Positions 47,756-59,969 of a stretch of DNA of 64,000 nucleotides are shown here, one piece after another. The position numbers and the translations under genes are program-made. The notes below the pieces were generated by a model. It was not told the origin of the DNA, ran no database searches, and was given only the letters and a program-made list of their open reading frames with translations. The DNA comes from Tilletiaria anomala UBC 951 (lineage: Eukaryota; Basidiomycota; Exobasidiomycetes; Georgefischeriales; Tilletiariaceae). The DNA is taken from NCBI RefSeq assembly GCF_000711695.1, contig NW_013546921.1, positions 1-64,000 on the forward strand. The letters are read 5' to 3'. Position 1 is the stretch's first letter. The number at the start of each line of letters is the position of its first letter.

Positions 47756-50079
47756 CTATGCCTCTGTGCCGGGCACTTCGGCCCTTGCTAAATCGCCAAA
47801 GTAGCACGTGAGCGCGCACAGCTTGTGGCCCATCCATTCCTCTTCCACATCGACGTCGACCATTGTCTCAGCAGAGGTGGCAGCAGCAGCAGCGGCGGTA
47901 GGGATGCCATCGCTCGTTCGAAATATCCCGCGCGAAGATGGTCGCTTCGAGGCGACATCCTTGGCGATGTCGGAGATCTGCTGCAGCGATGTGTTGCGCG
48001 GGACGTAAAGCGCAATATTGGTAGTTTCGAAAGCTTCTGCGCAGAGATTAACGAGCTCTCTACCCGACATAGGCGCGAGTGAATCGAGCGAGTATGTGTC
48101 TGTGTATGTATCCACTGTTGCAGATGCTGTAGACGCGTGAGCCCCGCTGCTGCCTTGCGCGTCTGCGTGGAGTAGTGATGGCTGTTGGTAGTTGATGCCG
48201 CCCCACGGTGGAGACTGCCATTTGCATGATTCCATGGGAGACCGATTCAGCCACGTCCCTTCCTTTGCCAAAATGGTAATGGCGGAGGTTCTGCGACCAT
48301 ACTCACCAGGAAGATGCTATACCGTGGTACACGCGCAAAATCGGATGAGTCAAGGCGGTCAAACTTTAATGTTTCCCTTTTTGATGACAGACGCGAACCA
48401 GAGCTTACAGATCAAAAACGCGTCGGAAGTCAAGGAGCTCCTCGGGTATGAGGCTCTTCCCTTGCTCCGAAAGCGTTTGTGACTTGTCTTTCCTATTTGC
48501 AGCCGCACATCTCCGTGCAACGTCAGGAAAGTCATAGCACCAAAAGGTGATGCGATGCGCGACGCCGTAGATTTTAGCTGCGCGAACGCGCGCAGCATTC
48601 AAGACAAATATGAGACAGGTCTGCTCACGCGCGCCGACTGTTTCCCCAGACTCACCATTGTGCTGCGCTAGTTCCAGCTTGACTGGGTCAACGTCAATCG
48701 CATGTACATGGTCGAAGAGCATGGCCAGCTGTATGGTGTTGCCGCCTGCGCCGCAGAACGCATCAAGTGCCACAAGCTGCGTCTCTTTCGACCGGAGAAG
48801 GCTCCTTTTGCTTTTTGCAATGATCTTCCCTTGCATCGTCTGCCATCGGGGGGCGGATGAGAGGGTATGGTGACAGCGCCACGCGATGCGGTGAGCGATC
48901 GCTTCAGGCGTGACACTCCACCAACTTTGCTCATCGAGTAAGATGCCGTCGTCGTACGCACTGAAGAGATCGTAGCGCTTGTGCCAGTCTGTGTAGAAGC
49001 CGCAGCGCGAGCAAGCAAGAAATTAGGACAGCGATACCAAACACATCCTAGTCAGTAATTGGGCAAATTCGCTTGCAGTTGAGCCAAGGGCAAAGAAAAG
49101 GGAGAAACGTACATTTTTGCAGAGCGCCTCGTAAATCTGACCGTTTGGTGAGAGCCATGGTGCGCCACCACCTGTGTTCTGGAGGGTATTGCCCACCGTG
49201 CAGCGCTTGTCCCTTTCCTTTCTTCTTGCTTTTGTTGTTCCTGTTGGCGCTGCCGGTAATGGTGTCCCCAGTAGCATAGGGGGGTGCAGAGCGTACGAGC
49301 TCATGCACCGTCGAAGGCCCTGTAACGGCATTCGGGGAGCCCCGGCTTTGTTCTGACGATCGCGTACCAGAGCCGTCTGAATTGGCTCTTGATCCTGAAA
49401 AGGTTTCAGGAAAGGGCTCAGGGTCATCCGCTGACTTGAGCTCGGGTATGGCTAAGCGCCGTACTTCCCTGGAGCGGCACTTGGTGGCTGTCCGGGGAGT
49501 TTCCATGTTGTATGTGCTTTGCTGTCCTGCACCGCCTGTGGTATTCTCGCAATCAGACGAGTTGGCTAACCCGAAGCTGGCTTGCACATGTGCGAGGACC
49601 TTGTGGCTTCCGAATTGCATTGGAAGACCGTAAGCGGCCATATCTGCTAGGGATTCACTGCTTTCCGTGTTTAAGGCGGTGCTCATATGTGCATCTGCGG
49701 ATGAAACGATCGGGTCTGCGCCTTTTCCAGACCCACTTGCTCCTGTTTGGGGCCACTGCAACTGTGTACTCTTTGGGCGACTGGTGAAACCGGCAATCCT
49801 GCTGCTTTCCTCCGTTCCAGTAGACGGCAAGTTGTCGGCCGTCAGGCTAGGTGCCTGTTCATGGAAATCCTTTGCGTGAGGATCGTGCCGAATGCGCTTG
49901 AGAAGGGTAGAAATGAGAGACGCTTGGTGAGTCATCGCAGCATGTTTACGTCTCGCCGTCACTGATGAGGAGGGCCGTCGAGTTGAGACTGGCATATTGG
50001 AGCAACACGGTCGCACCGACGTTCGGTTGCAGATCCCTCTTCTCGATACCTTGAATTGTCTGCCGGGCGGAGTTTCCAT
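47756..50079 (-). CDS. TGS1: Trimethylguanosine synthase (cap hypermethylase)
   Basis: Five exons (50079..49113, 48988..48656, 48577..48409, 48316..48307, 48214..47756) close exactly in frame. The methyltransferase core has KYWHKRYDLFSAYDDGI, ALDAFCGAGGNTIQLA (SAM-binding motif I), HAIDVDPVKLELAQHN, and FDLIFLSPPWGG, the catalytic SPPWGG with the Trp that stacks on m7G. CYFGDLAR near the end is also typical. It converts m7G caps of snRNAs and snoRNAs to trimethylguanosine. Exon 4 is a 10-nt micro-exon that supplies IFL before SPPWGG. The N-terminal 300 or so residues are Ser/Thr-rich and unconserved; the start could also be the ATG at 49935. Promoter side faces MCM7. Confidence 0.92.
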
Positions 50080-50855
50080 GCCAGGGTGCTTGTACGAGAT
50101 GTCGGCCAGCAAGTCTTTTGCAAGCCTGAGACGCCTGACGTAGACCTCCTGTTGCTACCGTCGGTGCTCACAGTGGACCAGCTCCCAGAGGTGCAGAGGC
50201 ACTTTGCTAAAGCAGGGGATATTGGCTAGATTCATAAAACTCTGAGGATTTCAGGTGCATTTAGCATATTCGAGCATGAGTGATACGAGGTGACGGAGAC
50301 GCTGGTGAGGATATGTTCATGGTGGGGGCCCATGAGGCGGCAGGGCTGAATGCATGTCATGTGCGCCTCTCCGTTTTTCACAAAGCTCCGAAACGATTCT
50401 TTTTATGCTTCCTTTAGAGTCAAAAAGAATGAGGTCTGTAAGGTTGGGTTGCACCGATTGATACGTGCTGCGCGAGGGAACCTACGGGAAAGTGACGCGA
50501 CGCGCACCGCCAACATCTGAGGGGGAGAGACGCGACGCGACGCGTTCCTCCAATGCGACCCGCGCCAGCGTCGTGGAGAACATCAACTCACTCCGTAGCT
50601 TCTGATTCATATACGTCGCAGTCTACTCATTTTACCTCGCCCATCAAGACAGATCTGTGCCTTTTCCTCTCTTATTTCATCTGGCGCACAGGTGCAGACG
50701 CCACAACGTGAAGGTTCCATCCCTCAGATCGCATCTTCAGCCGCATCGAACAGCAGTCTCATCCGACGCGGAAGCCGGGCGACGCTTAGTCCCGAAAACG
50801 AAGCACGTTTCTGCCAGACCTACAGACGAACACTACACGCTGAAGAGCTCGCAAG
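50080..50855. other. Divergent promoter region of TGS1 and MCM7
   Basis: A head-to-head gap of about 780 bases. It holds a cluster of MCB-like ACGCG motifs, described separately. No gene was recognised. Confidence 0.5.
50494..50546. promoter_or_regulatory. Cluster of MCB-like (ACGCG) elements upstream of MCM7
   Basis: Two GACGCGACGCG arrays occur at 50494-50505 and 50529-50546; the second ends in a full MluI cell-cycle box ACGCGT at 50540-50545, 310 bases upstream of the MCM7 ATG. MBF-type factors bind ACGCGT in yeasts and drive G1/S genes, which include MCM genes. The fit of motif and gene is good, but binding here is inferred. Confidence 0.55.
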
Positions 50856-53800
50856 ATGGCGACCAATGGCATCCTTCCCGTAATAAATATCAACGTCAAC
50901 TACGAGGAGGAGAAGGGTGAGTTAAATCCCATTGGGGCTACCAGCACCGGCTGTTCGGCCGCTGGTTTCGGCCGGAGTTGCCTCCCTCCATGGTGTCAAC
51001 TGCAAGAAGAGCGGTTCTGCGTGATCCTCGCAGATCCGATTGGATACTGACTTCGACCACATCACACAGAGAAAATTTCCCAGTTCCTCACAGCGTTCCA
51101 ATGTGACCGCTCTGTTCTGAACCGATACGACAGCAAAGGGGCGCTTGTCTCGCAAGTGCGATCCGAGTCCGCTTCTCCTGGTCTTGAAAATGACGTCGAC
51201 GGCCTCAACGTCCGTGATGAAGCAGAACACAGTGCCGAAGATTCGGAAAATGACGAGGACGAGCGGGCCGTAAGGCGGGCTCGAGGCAGCAGAGCCGTGA
51301 CGAGACGCGCGGCAACACGAGGTTCGGTGCTTGTCGCCAAGTACATCACATTGCTGGTGAGCGCACCAGCCAGTCACTCAGCCAGCAGCAGATTTCGAAG
51401 AGCTGTGGAATTCATCTCATCCCGACCTGACTTTTGCTTCTTCCCAGCAACGCATTGCCAATCGGGATCTAGACACGCTCGTCATTGACTTGAACGACCT
51501 TGCCAGCGTACGTCAGATTATCTTTCCCTTATTCGACAACCTCCAGCCCTCACACTACTTTTCTCTTCACAGTTTTCCGCCAACGGACAGAAGACTTTTG
51601 GTGCCGAGCTGGTGCAGAGCATCAAAGCCAACACGCGTCGCTACGTCTCGCTCTTCTGCAACGTGGTCGATAGATTGCTCGAAGAAAAGGTCTTCCCCAC
51701 CAAGGACATCTCTGATAAGGACGATGTCCTCGATGTCATTATGGCTCAGCGCAGGGCGCAGAACGAAAAGGACCGCGATCAGAGACGCAGAGAGCGCGAG
51801 GGCATGATGGGCAACACTGCCGGTGATGCAGACGACCTGGAGGGCGCGGAGGAGGAAGTCAAATTCCCTCCCGTTCTCCTGAGACGATAGTGCGTGTCTG
51901 CCACACAAGTGAGCTTTTGAGTGTTTTCTGACTTCTTTCGGATATCTTATCTTGGCAGTGACCTCTACTTTGCGCCTCAGCGTCACGACAAGCCGCTCGC
52001 CGTCCGGCAAGTCCACGGCTCGCACCTGGGAAAATTCATCACCGTTCGCGGGATTATCACGCGCGTGTCAGAAGTCAAGCCATTCCTGCAAGTGGAAGCG
52101 GTCGCATGCGACGTGTGTGGCGCAGAGATTTTCACCGAGGTCATGGGTAGGCAATATATACCAACAGAGTTCTGCACCTCTCGCACATGCACCACCAACA
52201 AGGTCAAGAGTCCCGTATTCCCGCAGAACAGAGCGAGCAAATTTGTTCCGTTCCAGGAGGTCAAGATTCAGGAGATGGTGCGTTCCGCAATGCAAGGTGT
52301 GATGTGGACAGGGAGTGCTGATGCGGCGGCGTGTTGATATACAGGCCGACCAAGTCCCAGTCGGGCACATTCCACGAACGATGACCATCCACCTGAATGG
52401 GACGCTCACCCGTGCCTTGAGCCCAGGCGATGTCGTTGAGACTGGTGGCATTTTCCTTCCGATGCCATACAGCGGCTTCAAGGCAATCCGCGCAGGCCTA
52501 CTCACTGACACCTTCCTCGAGGCGCACAACGTGCATCAGCTCAAGAAGCAGTACGAGGCGATGGAGCTCACGCCCGAGATTCGTCAGCGCATCTCAGACC
52601 TCAAAGGGGACCCTGCGCTGTACAACAAGCTCGCCTCTTCCATCGCGCCGGAAATCTACGGACACGAAGACGTCAAGAAGGCCTTACTCCTGCTCCTTGT
52701 TGGCGGCGTCACCAAGAACATAGCCGATGGCATGCGCATCAGGGGTGACATCAACATTTGCCTCATGGGCGATCCGGGTGTGGCCAAGTCACAGCTGCTC
52801 AAATATATCTCCAAGGTCGCTCCGCGCGGCGTCTACACAACCGGTCGAGGATCCTCCGGCGTTGGTTTGACCGCGGCAGTTATGCGCGATCCCGTCACGG
52901 AGGAGATGGTGCTCGAGGGAGGTGCGCTCGTACTTGCTGACAACGGTATCGCTTGCATCGATGAGTTTGACAAGATGGACGAATCCGATCGCACCGCCAT
53001 TCACGAAGTCATGGAGCAGCAGACAATCAGCATCAGCAAAGCCGGTATCACGACTACTCTCAATGCGCGCACATCGATTCTCGCAGCAGCCAACCCGCTG
53101 TATGGAAGATACAATCCGCGCATCTCGCCCGTCGACAACATCAACTTGCCAGCCGCGCTGCTTTCGCGTTTCGACATACTCTTTCTTATCCTAGATACCC
53201 CTGCGCGCGACGACGATGAGCGACTCGCACAGCACGTCACGTACGTGCACATGTTCAACGAGCACCCGGAGCTCAGCGTTGAGCCGCTTGATCCGATCCT
53301 CATGCGTCACTACATTGCGCTCGCGCGGCAGAAGCGGCCCGTAATCTCGAAGGCCGTCTCCGACTACGTCGTCGGGTCGTACGTCAAGCTGCGCGGCCAG
53401 CACAAAGAGGACGAGGCGCGTGACCAGGCGTTCACGTACACCTCAGCGAGGACACTACTCGGTATCCTTCGTCTGTCACAAGCGCTAGCTCGGCTCCGTT
53501 TTGACGACATCGTGGACGTTGCCGACGTCGATGAGGCGCTGCGCCTGATGGAAGTCAGCAAGGCCAGCCTGCACCATAGCGGTCGCGGTCACGAGGGCGT
53601 CGGCCAGGACCACAGCCACCTCAGCAAGATCTACCGCATCATCCGTGAGATGGCGTTCGCAGCAGGTGAGGCCGAGGCAGACGACTACACGAGCAGCAGC
53701 AAGTCGCAGCGTTTCGGTCACGGCCCGGATGGTGAGCGCGGCGGCGATGCGATGGACCTCGATGAAGTTGATGATCGCCTGCCTGCAGCCAATAAGAAGC

Positions 53801-53967
53801 AGAAGGGATCGACGACAGCGGGGCTCGGCGAGCTGGACATGCGCGACGTACGCGACCGCATCATCGCCAGCGGTTGGGTTGAGGACCAGTTGACTGACTG
53901 CCTCGAAGAGTACAGCGACCTCGGTGTCATCCAGATCACTGACGACCAAAAACTGATTTTCCTGTAG
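50856..53967 (+). CDS. MCM7: Replicative helicase subunit MCM7
   Basis: Six exons (50856..50916, 51070..51356, 51448..51507, 51573..51889, 51959..52277, 52345..53967) give 888 residues, all in phase. The N-terminal domain carries the MCM7 CxxC...CxxxxC zinc-binding pattern (CDVCGAEIF ... [11 protein letters not shown]). The AAA+ core has Walker [12 protein letters not shown], Walker [11 protein letters not shown], sensor 1 ILAAANP and the arginine finger in [11 protein letters not shown]. The C-terminus is a winged-helix domain after a Lys-rich patch (ANKKQKGS). MCM7 is one of six subunits of the MCM2-7 helicase. Compared with yeast there is an Asp/Glu-rich insertion near residues 60-85. MCB-like elements upstream fit G1/S expression. 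Confidence 0.97.
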
Positions 53968-54693
53968 CCACCACTTCACTAATCTCGGTTTCGGCTGAGC
54001 GTTGCCATTGTACTATAGTGTGAATTACCTTGTTCTGCATGCAGTGAAACCTATTTGAAGACGAAGGAAATTGGCAGCAATCTGTTTTCGAACGAAACTA
54101 ACTTATGGAGCTTTTTGCTGTTTGCAGAAGAGGCATACCGATGGCCAGCTCGTCGACTGCCCGTGTGGGTCGCTATCTTCTGCCGACATATGCTGGACTC
54201 TACGCAACGTAGCAGCTCGCTCTTTGAGGCCGAGGGGGTCATTGACTGAGAGCATACTTGCAAGTACAGAGCTTTGAGAGATCGTCTGACGTTTGCCACC
54301 AACCTTTGGCTTGGCAGCTCCCGGTTGGGGTCAAAAGGCCGTTCACCTCCACTGCGGCGCTATCTACCAACTACGTACACCCTGAGGGAGTCCTGGGTGG
54401 TAGTTATGCGAGAAAGTGGCCCAGGCAAGAGGCGAAGCGATTGAGAGCGAGACATTCTAAAATCACAGTCAGACCGCGATGAGCTGTTGATGACTCGGAA
54501 AAGAAGTTGAAACGCGTCGAGGTCATGAGAGGCATATTGAAACTTGGGACAGCGCCATATGGATATCCATCACGATCCATCTTCGCTGAAGTTGTGTTAT
54601 ACAAGTCAGTATTCGCAGCGTAGAGCAAAGGTACAAGCTTCAGAAAGCAAAGTGCTTGCGTGAATCGAGGGACTGTAAGGAGAAGAAGCAACG
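53968..54693. other. Intergenic region MCM7-CWC27, no gene seen
   Basis: A 726-base tandem gap with the 3' flank of MCM7 and the promoter of CWC27. No open frame of interest, repeat or consensus element was recognised. Confidence 0.45.
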
Positions 54694-56412
54694 ATGAACG
54701 TGGATCCCCTTCAGACGGAACCGCCGACCACAGGCAAGATCAAGCTGCGGACTTCGATGGGGGATGTGACTATCGCACTTTGGTCCAAAGAGGCACCCCT
54801 CGCTTGCCGCAACATTGTTCAGGTGAGCATACTGAGAGTGAAATGTCTTCTAGGCAAAGCGAGCTGCTGACACTTGCGCTCTCATTCGATGGTGTGCGAA
54901 TTGCATCAGCTCGCGCTCGAAGGCTACTATGAGGACCAGATATTTCATCGCATCCTCCCCGGCTTCATTGTCCAGACTGGTGATCCAACAGGCACCGGTC
55001 GTGGAGGATCTTCGATCTTTGAAAGTGAAGATAATCCAGAAGGGGAATTCAAAGACGAGCACCATCATCGCTTGAAGATGACGAAACGAGGTTTGGTCGC
55101 CATGGCCAATGCTGGCAGGCCCCATTCCAATGAGTCGCAATTTTTCATCACGTTGGGGCCGACACCAGAGCTGCAAGGTCGGCATACTATTTTTGGAAAG
55201 GTGGAAGGACCAGGGATCTACACCATCCTCTCCATTAGCGAGGTCGAGTTGGAAGATAAGGAGGTTGGACGACCGAGACACCCGCCTAAGTTGCTGGGCA
55301 TCGACGTAATCCAGAACCCGTTTGATGACATTGTCCCGCGGATAACAATAGCGGAGAAGCGTGCTCAGCTAGAGCGTGCGCGACGAGAGAAGCAGGAATT
55401 GAAGGAGAAGAAGCGAAGAGCAGCGCTTGAAGGCGACAACGCGAGGGGCCGCAAGAAGAAGAACGCGACGTTGTTGAGTTTTGGTGAGGCTGAAGAGGCG
55501 AGTGAGGAAGGCGCAACCGCCGCCAAACTCAACAAGAAGGTAATGAGCAGCTTTGATGCTCTTGGAGCAGGGCCATCAGGCGAACCTTCTGGCAGCTCAC
55601 AAGCAAGAGCGAAGAGCTCTGCGAAGAGCAACAAGCTTACGCCTCGGGCCAGCTCTTCAAAAGAGTCGAATGGAACCCATCTTCCCGATCTTGCGCATTT
55701 GCGCATGGCTCACCAGTCATTAAGCTCAAGAGAAATACAAGAGAAGCAGGTCAAAGCATTGGAAGCCGCGATTCACGATCAAGCTCGTCCTCGGCCGACC
55801 TTACCTTCGTCAGACAAAGGAAAGGAAAAAGAGAAGCAAAGTGCAGGAAGGGCGTGGCTCGAAGAGCAGCGGGACAAGTACTCGGCTAACAGAGAAAGGG
55901 GCAGGAAGGGGGACGATCGTGATGCGATTGCTCGGCTCGAAGCTTTCCGTTCGAAACTGGCAAGGATGGGAGCTGAAGAGGGAAATACTACTGACGCAAC
56001 TAGAACGGAGACCAAGAGAAAAAGCGAAGCCCTCGTCGCTGATGAAGAGATTTTCCCCGAGATGCGCGAGTACGGCATGTCAAATACAGAAGACGACGAT
56101 GATAACTGGGCTACCTTCCGCGCACATCGTTTCCAGGCGGCCAAGAAGGGCGACGAGGAGTACGAGAAGGAGAAGTTTAGCGTCGAAGACTATGAAGTCA
56201 TCGACCCGCGCAGTGCTGCTGCAGTGCGCTTAGGCTTCGGCGGGAAAGAGGGTGCAAGGAGGCTGCGAGAGGAGACGAAGCGCGAAGGCAAACGCGGACG
56301 CGACTGGGAAGACCTGGACTCAAGAAAGTATCGGTCGGGCGAGAAGCGGAGGCGTTCAAAACCATCAGAGCGAGATGCTCACCACCTTCCAGATGGCCGT
56401 GGCGCTTATTGA
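54694..56412 (+). CDS. CWC27: Spliceosome-associated cyclophilin CWC27
   Basis: Two exons (54694..54822, 54910..56412) give 543 residues. The N-terminal cyclophilin domain starts at TSMGDVTIALWSKEAPLACRN and has FHRILPGFIVQTGDPTGTG, RGLVAMANAG, SNESQFFITLG and HTIFGKVEG. The GGSSIFES segment and the long charged, helical C-terminus (RARREKQELKEKKRR; repeated Glu/Lys/Arg stretches) are typical of CWC27, a component of activated spliceosomes. The Trp that contacts cyclosporin in CypA is His here (GRHTIFG), so drug binding and isomerase activity are probably weak, as reported for the family. The ATG is followed directly by the conserved domain. Confidence 0.93.
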
Positions 56413-56600
56413 GGGAATGATCCCGCGTCCGCCAAGCACCGATGGTTTGGAAATCACTTTTGCAATCTCGTGTATTTGATCATTTTTCTGGCGCATGCAA
56501 GAGTGGACTACGCGCTTGCGTCCCTTTGCAGAGATCCATGCTGGCGAGTCAATCAGGGAAGCTGAGGTGGAATTCGAAACAATTACAGCACCTTGGCCCC

Positions 56601-57966
56601 TCAAGCGGATGACTTGAAGAAGGGCTTCTCTGCGGCTGGTGTAATGCGAGCACCGTGGCGCCTGCCGGTTTCGCCAGTGAAGTCCACGATGGGCGTGTGC
56701 AGAGTCCTGCGGTTGTCGAAGAGCGCAACGGAGCCCTTCTGCCAACGGACACGGACCTGCGCATCTACCGCATCGGCATTGAGACGGAAGAGGACGTCGA
56801 GAAGCGCGTCGCTCTCCTCCTTCTTCAAGCCGTTGATCTTGGTCGTGAAGCCCTTGTTGACGTAGAGCGATTGGCGTCCCGTGACAGGGTGTGTTCGCAC
56901 TATCGGGTGACTGTGCGAGACGGGCAGGCGCTTGGCGACGCCCTGGCCGCCCTTCTTGGCGTTTTCAGATTGCTCATAGCCCGAGTGCTCGGCTGTGAGG
57001 GTCTCGAGCAGAGCTCGCAGTGGCGGCGACAGGCGTCGGAGAAGCTCTTCACTGTCGGCGAAGAGCGTGTCGCCGCCGCTTGGAGGTGTGTCGAAGAGGA
57101 AAAGGACGGTCAGACCGGGCGGCTGCGCTTCGTAGGATACATCCGAGTGCCAAACGGTCGGGATGTAGTTCAGGCGCTTTTCATAGTTACTGATGAGCGC
57201 GTGCAAACAGAGGGGAAAGAGAAGCGTTAGTCAAAGAATATATTTATCAGATGGCAACCGGGAGCAGGCCCACTTGAGCTCTACCTTGGCCGACTTGTAG
57301 ATCAAGTGGAATTCCGAGTGCTCGCGCGGCTGGCCGGACACCTGATGCTGATGCAGCCTTGCGCTGTAATGTCTGCCAAAGTCCTTGAGTTGCTCCGGTG
57401 TCTGGTCTATAAAACCCTGCTGGTCCTGAAGGATGACGACGCCACGCTCGGCAACAAAGAGTGCCAGCTCATCCTTTTCGTCCAACGTCAGCTTGGCCAG
57501 GTCGAGGCCCTTTACGACGGAGCCGAAGCGCGGGGAAAGCTCGTCAATGTTGGAGGCGTTCTTAAGAAATGCTCGGGGGTCTGGGTGCTTCAAGGCACGA
57601 AGGCCGACATCCGAGCTGAAAAGACGTCGAGGATTCCGAACTAAATGTCAGGACTGCGTTTTCGCCCACGAGGGTGAGATTGCAACAATTTAAGGCACTA
57701 ACTGCTCGAATGGTTCGTAAGGTGGGTCCTTCAAGTCGTCACTCTTGTACCTCTCGTCGAACCAAGGAAGCGCCCACCTATACTTATAGTTAGGGTCCCA
57801 GTCGAGAGGCTGCTTGTTAGCGCTAGCTCGGGCAAGCTCATCGAGCTCTTGCGCTTTGTGGTGGTCATTGACCGAAGCGATATCACCCTTGCGAGCGAAG
57901 GACTTGACCGCCACGGGCTCAGTCTCCGTCGTGACGGGGGGAAGTGTCGACGGCTACAGGCGCCAT
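56601..57966 (-). CDS. TauD/TfdA-type 2-oxoglutarate dioxygenase
   Basis: Exons 2 and 3 are well defined (57615..57285, 57176..56601). Exon 1 ends at 57703 with a GTTAGT donor and rebuilds PYEPFEH-SDVGLRALKHPDP. The iron ligands are HSD in VWHSDVSYE and the distal His in TLHTPI; the 2-oxoglutarate-binding Arg lies in RRHGARITP. Relatives such as yeast Jlp1 use sulfonates such as taurine; the substrate here is unknown. Exon 1 has no ATG in its own frame. An ATG at 57966 opens a plausible MAPVAVDTSP, but a run of six C (57941-57936) leaves it one base out of frame with the rest. Either the run is one base too long (sequencing error or real mutation) or a small upstream exon exists. It ends 188 bases from convergent CWC27. 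Confidence 0.85.
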
Positions 57967-59969
57967 ATTGAATTCAGTGGAAACAGTGGGATTTGTGGGT
58001 ATATGCGGAGATTATTACTCGATAGTTGGGTTGATGCAGAAGCATTCAACAAAAAGTAGCGATGCGGGGTGCATATTTGGGTCTTTATACCTCGCCAACA
58101 GTGCAGGCACTACTTCCAATGATTTGCAAAGTTCGAAGATGGTGTCTCCCTTTTCCTCATTTTACAAGCGAGCCGATAATGCACGATGTGGACGCTGCCT
58201 GCTTGGGGAGATAGGGTGAGCGTACGGCTTGCGCAATTTAGGCACAAGAGTGGGGGAGGGTGAGATGGTAACCACAAGCGGCAACCTTGCTGTCTTGGTT
58301 CTGGGGCTTTGCGCCTAGATTAGTGAGGATTGCGATTAGCATCTCATTTTTTCGTCATAGGAAGATGGACAACTCTGAAGACTGGGCAGCTATGTGAGTA
58401 CTAATCACTCTCGAGGTTCCCTTGAGTCCATTTCGAGTGTTAGCGCAATCAACGTCGGTTGTAAGTGGGACCCAACGCAATCGTGGTTCGGCAAGCTTTG
58501 GAAGGGGTCGGACTAAGACCCAAGCCGAGCATGAGCTGGTTCCAATCGAAGAGGAGATGGTTGCATGTAGAGTTTGCCTGCAAGTCATGCTTGATCGGGC
58601 TTGAAGCGCCGAATAGAGCCACCCGCCGATGACGTTTGCCCCATCCAGTTTTTCATATTTTCCCCGAGTCGGTAGCTGTTGTGTTCGATGCCGCAGCTCA
58701 GGCTGGATCCTGCGCTGCCCATGAGTTTCCAAATGCAACCGATGGTCCAGCTTCCATGTATGTTGATGCCTATGATGTGATCCGTCACGCAATCTTATCT
58801 CGTCGCGAAGCAACACCTAAGCATTTATTGCGCCGACAGATCGTGGCTAATGCCACATAGAGTGTTCAGACAGATTCCATCTGGAGCACGACATCCTATT
58901 ATCCATGATGCACACCGCTTCATCCCTCCGTGAAGCTACTTTTGTTCACTTGCTGGCGCTCTCTGAGCTCGGGGAGGCTTCCATGCCCCGAAGGTGGAAA
59001 CTATAGAATCAGAGACACCACCTAAGTACGTGCCAGTGCTTCATTGCGGTGAGCCTCTTTCGGCTGTTCTCGATGCGCTCCGCTAAGCTTGATGTCGCCC
59101 TCGTTCGGTTGCCGAAGCCGAGCGTTCATCCTATCCTCATTCCTCATGCCTCACGCCTCGCAACTTGATATTAATGGTATTCAATCTCGTGCGTGTGCTA
59201 TCATAAATTGCAGGGCTTCCGAGTCGGATTTGGCTCGGTCCGAGGGTACCAATGTGTTCGGAGATACAACGTACATAATCTTCACAACCAATGAGGTTTC
59301 ACGGATGGGGCGACATGACGAGATCATGTGGCCTTCTTCTCTCACTCAAAGTCCACGGAAAGCAAGCCCGGCCTGATTCATCCGTATATGATCCAGCATA
59401 CCTTATGCACGCATGACTTGTCTGTGTTCCTCTCAGTAGCCACCAATCGTAAAGGCTGCTGCTGCTTGCTGCCCCTGCAGGCGAGAGGCTAAGTGGGCTT
59501 GCTGCTTGCGTTACCACCGAAGATAGCGCAAGAATAGAGCACGCGCGATACTTTGGAGTTCCTTTTGCCAAGTGCATGGGATTTTCGCGAGATGCTATGG
59601 ACGATTGCTATGAGCCTTTATGAGGAGCGAGCGCTGCCTGTCGCGCACGTCATTCTCTCCCTGTCTTGGGCCGCCCACGACAAGGCCTGCTCCTATGACT
59701 TGCTGTCGATACAGGAAATCGAAACAGGTGGCTCATATTTTCCGCACCTCGGGCTTCGTACTTCATACCGTTGCGGCGTTTACACTCCGCCAAGGCACTT
59801 TGGCACTTGCCTTCCCAAACTCAAGGGTTCAATGCTCTCACAGACGATAAAGAAAGGAGCATGGAGAAGGGGTTGGATCGAAGAAAGTTACAAAAAGCCG
59901 GGGTAATTTTGAAATCTTAAGGCCCTGAATGAACTGCTCCCTGCTGAGCTGCCTTGTGATTGCTCTTTG
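57967..59969. other. 2 kb stretch without a recognisable gene
   Basis: No open frame with protein-like features or domain was seen. The left end is the promoter of the dioxygenase, the right end that of the Dal5-type permease. No transposon termini were recognised. Confidence 0.45.
58084..58089 (-). promoter_or_regulatory. TATA box upstream of the dioxygenase
   Basis: On the minus strand GTATAAAG lies about 120 bases before the ATG at 57966. Sequence and distance fit a core promoter, which favours a translation start near 57966 over one far upstream. Confidence 0.45.

Noticed and set aside
48359-48409. Short intron in TGS1 ending at AAAAAG or TAAAG near 48360-48380
   Set aside because: The introns would be only about 30-50 nt and give a poor join; the 10-nt exon at 48307-48316 gives the family sequence FDLIFLSPPWGG.
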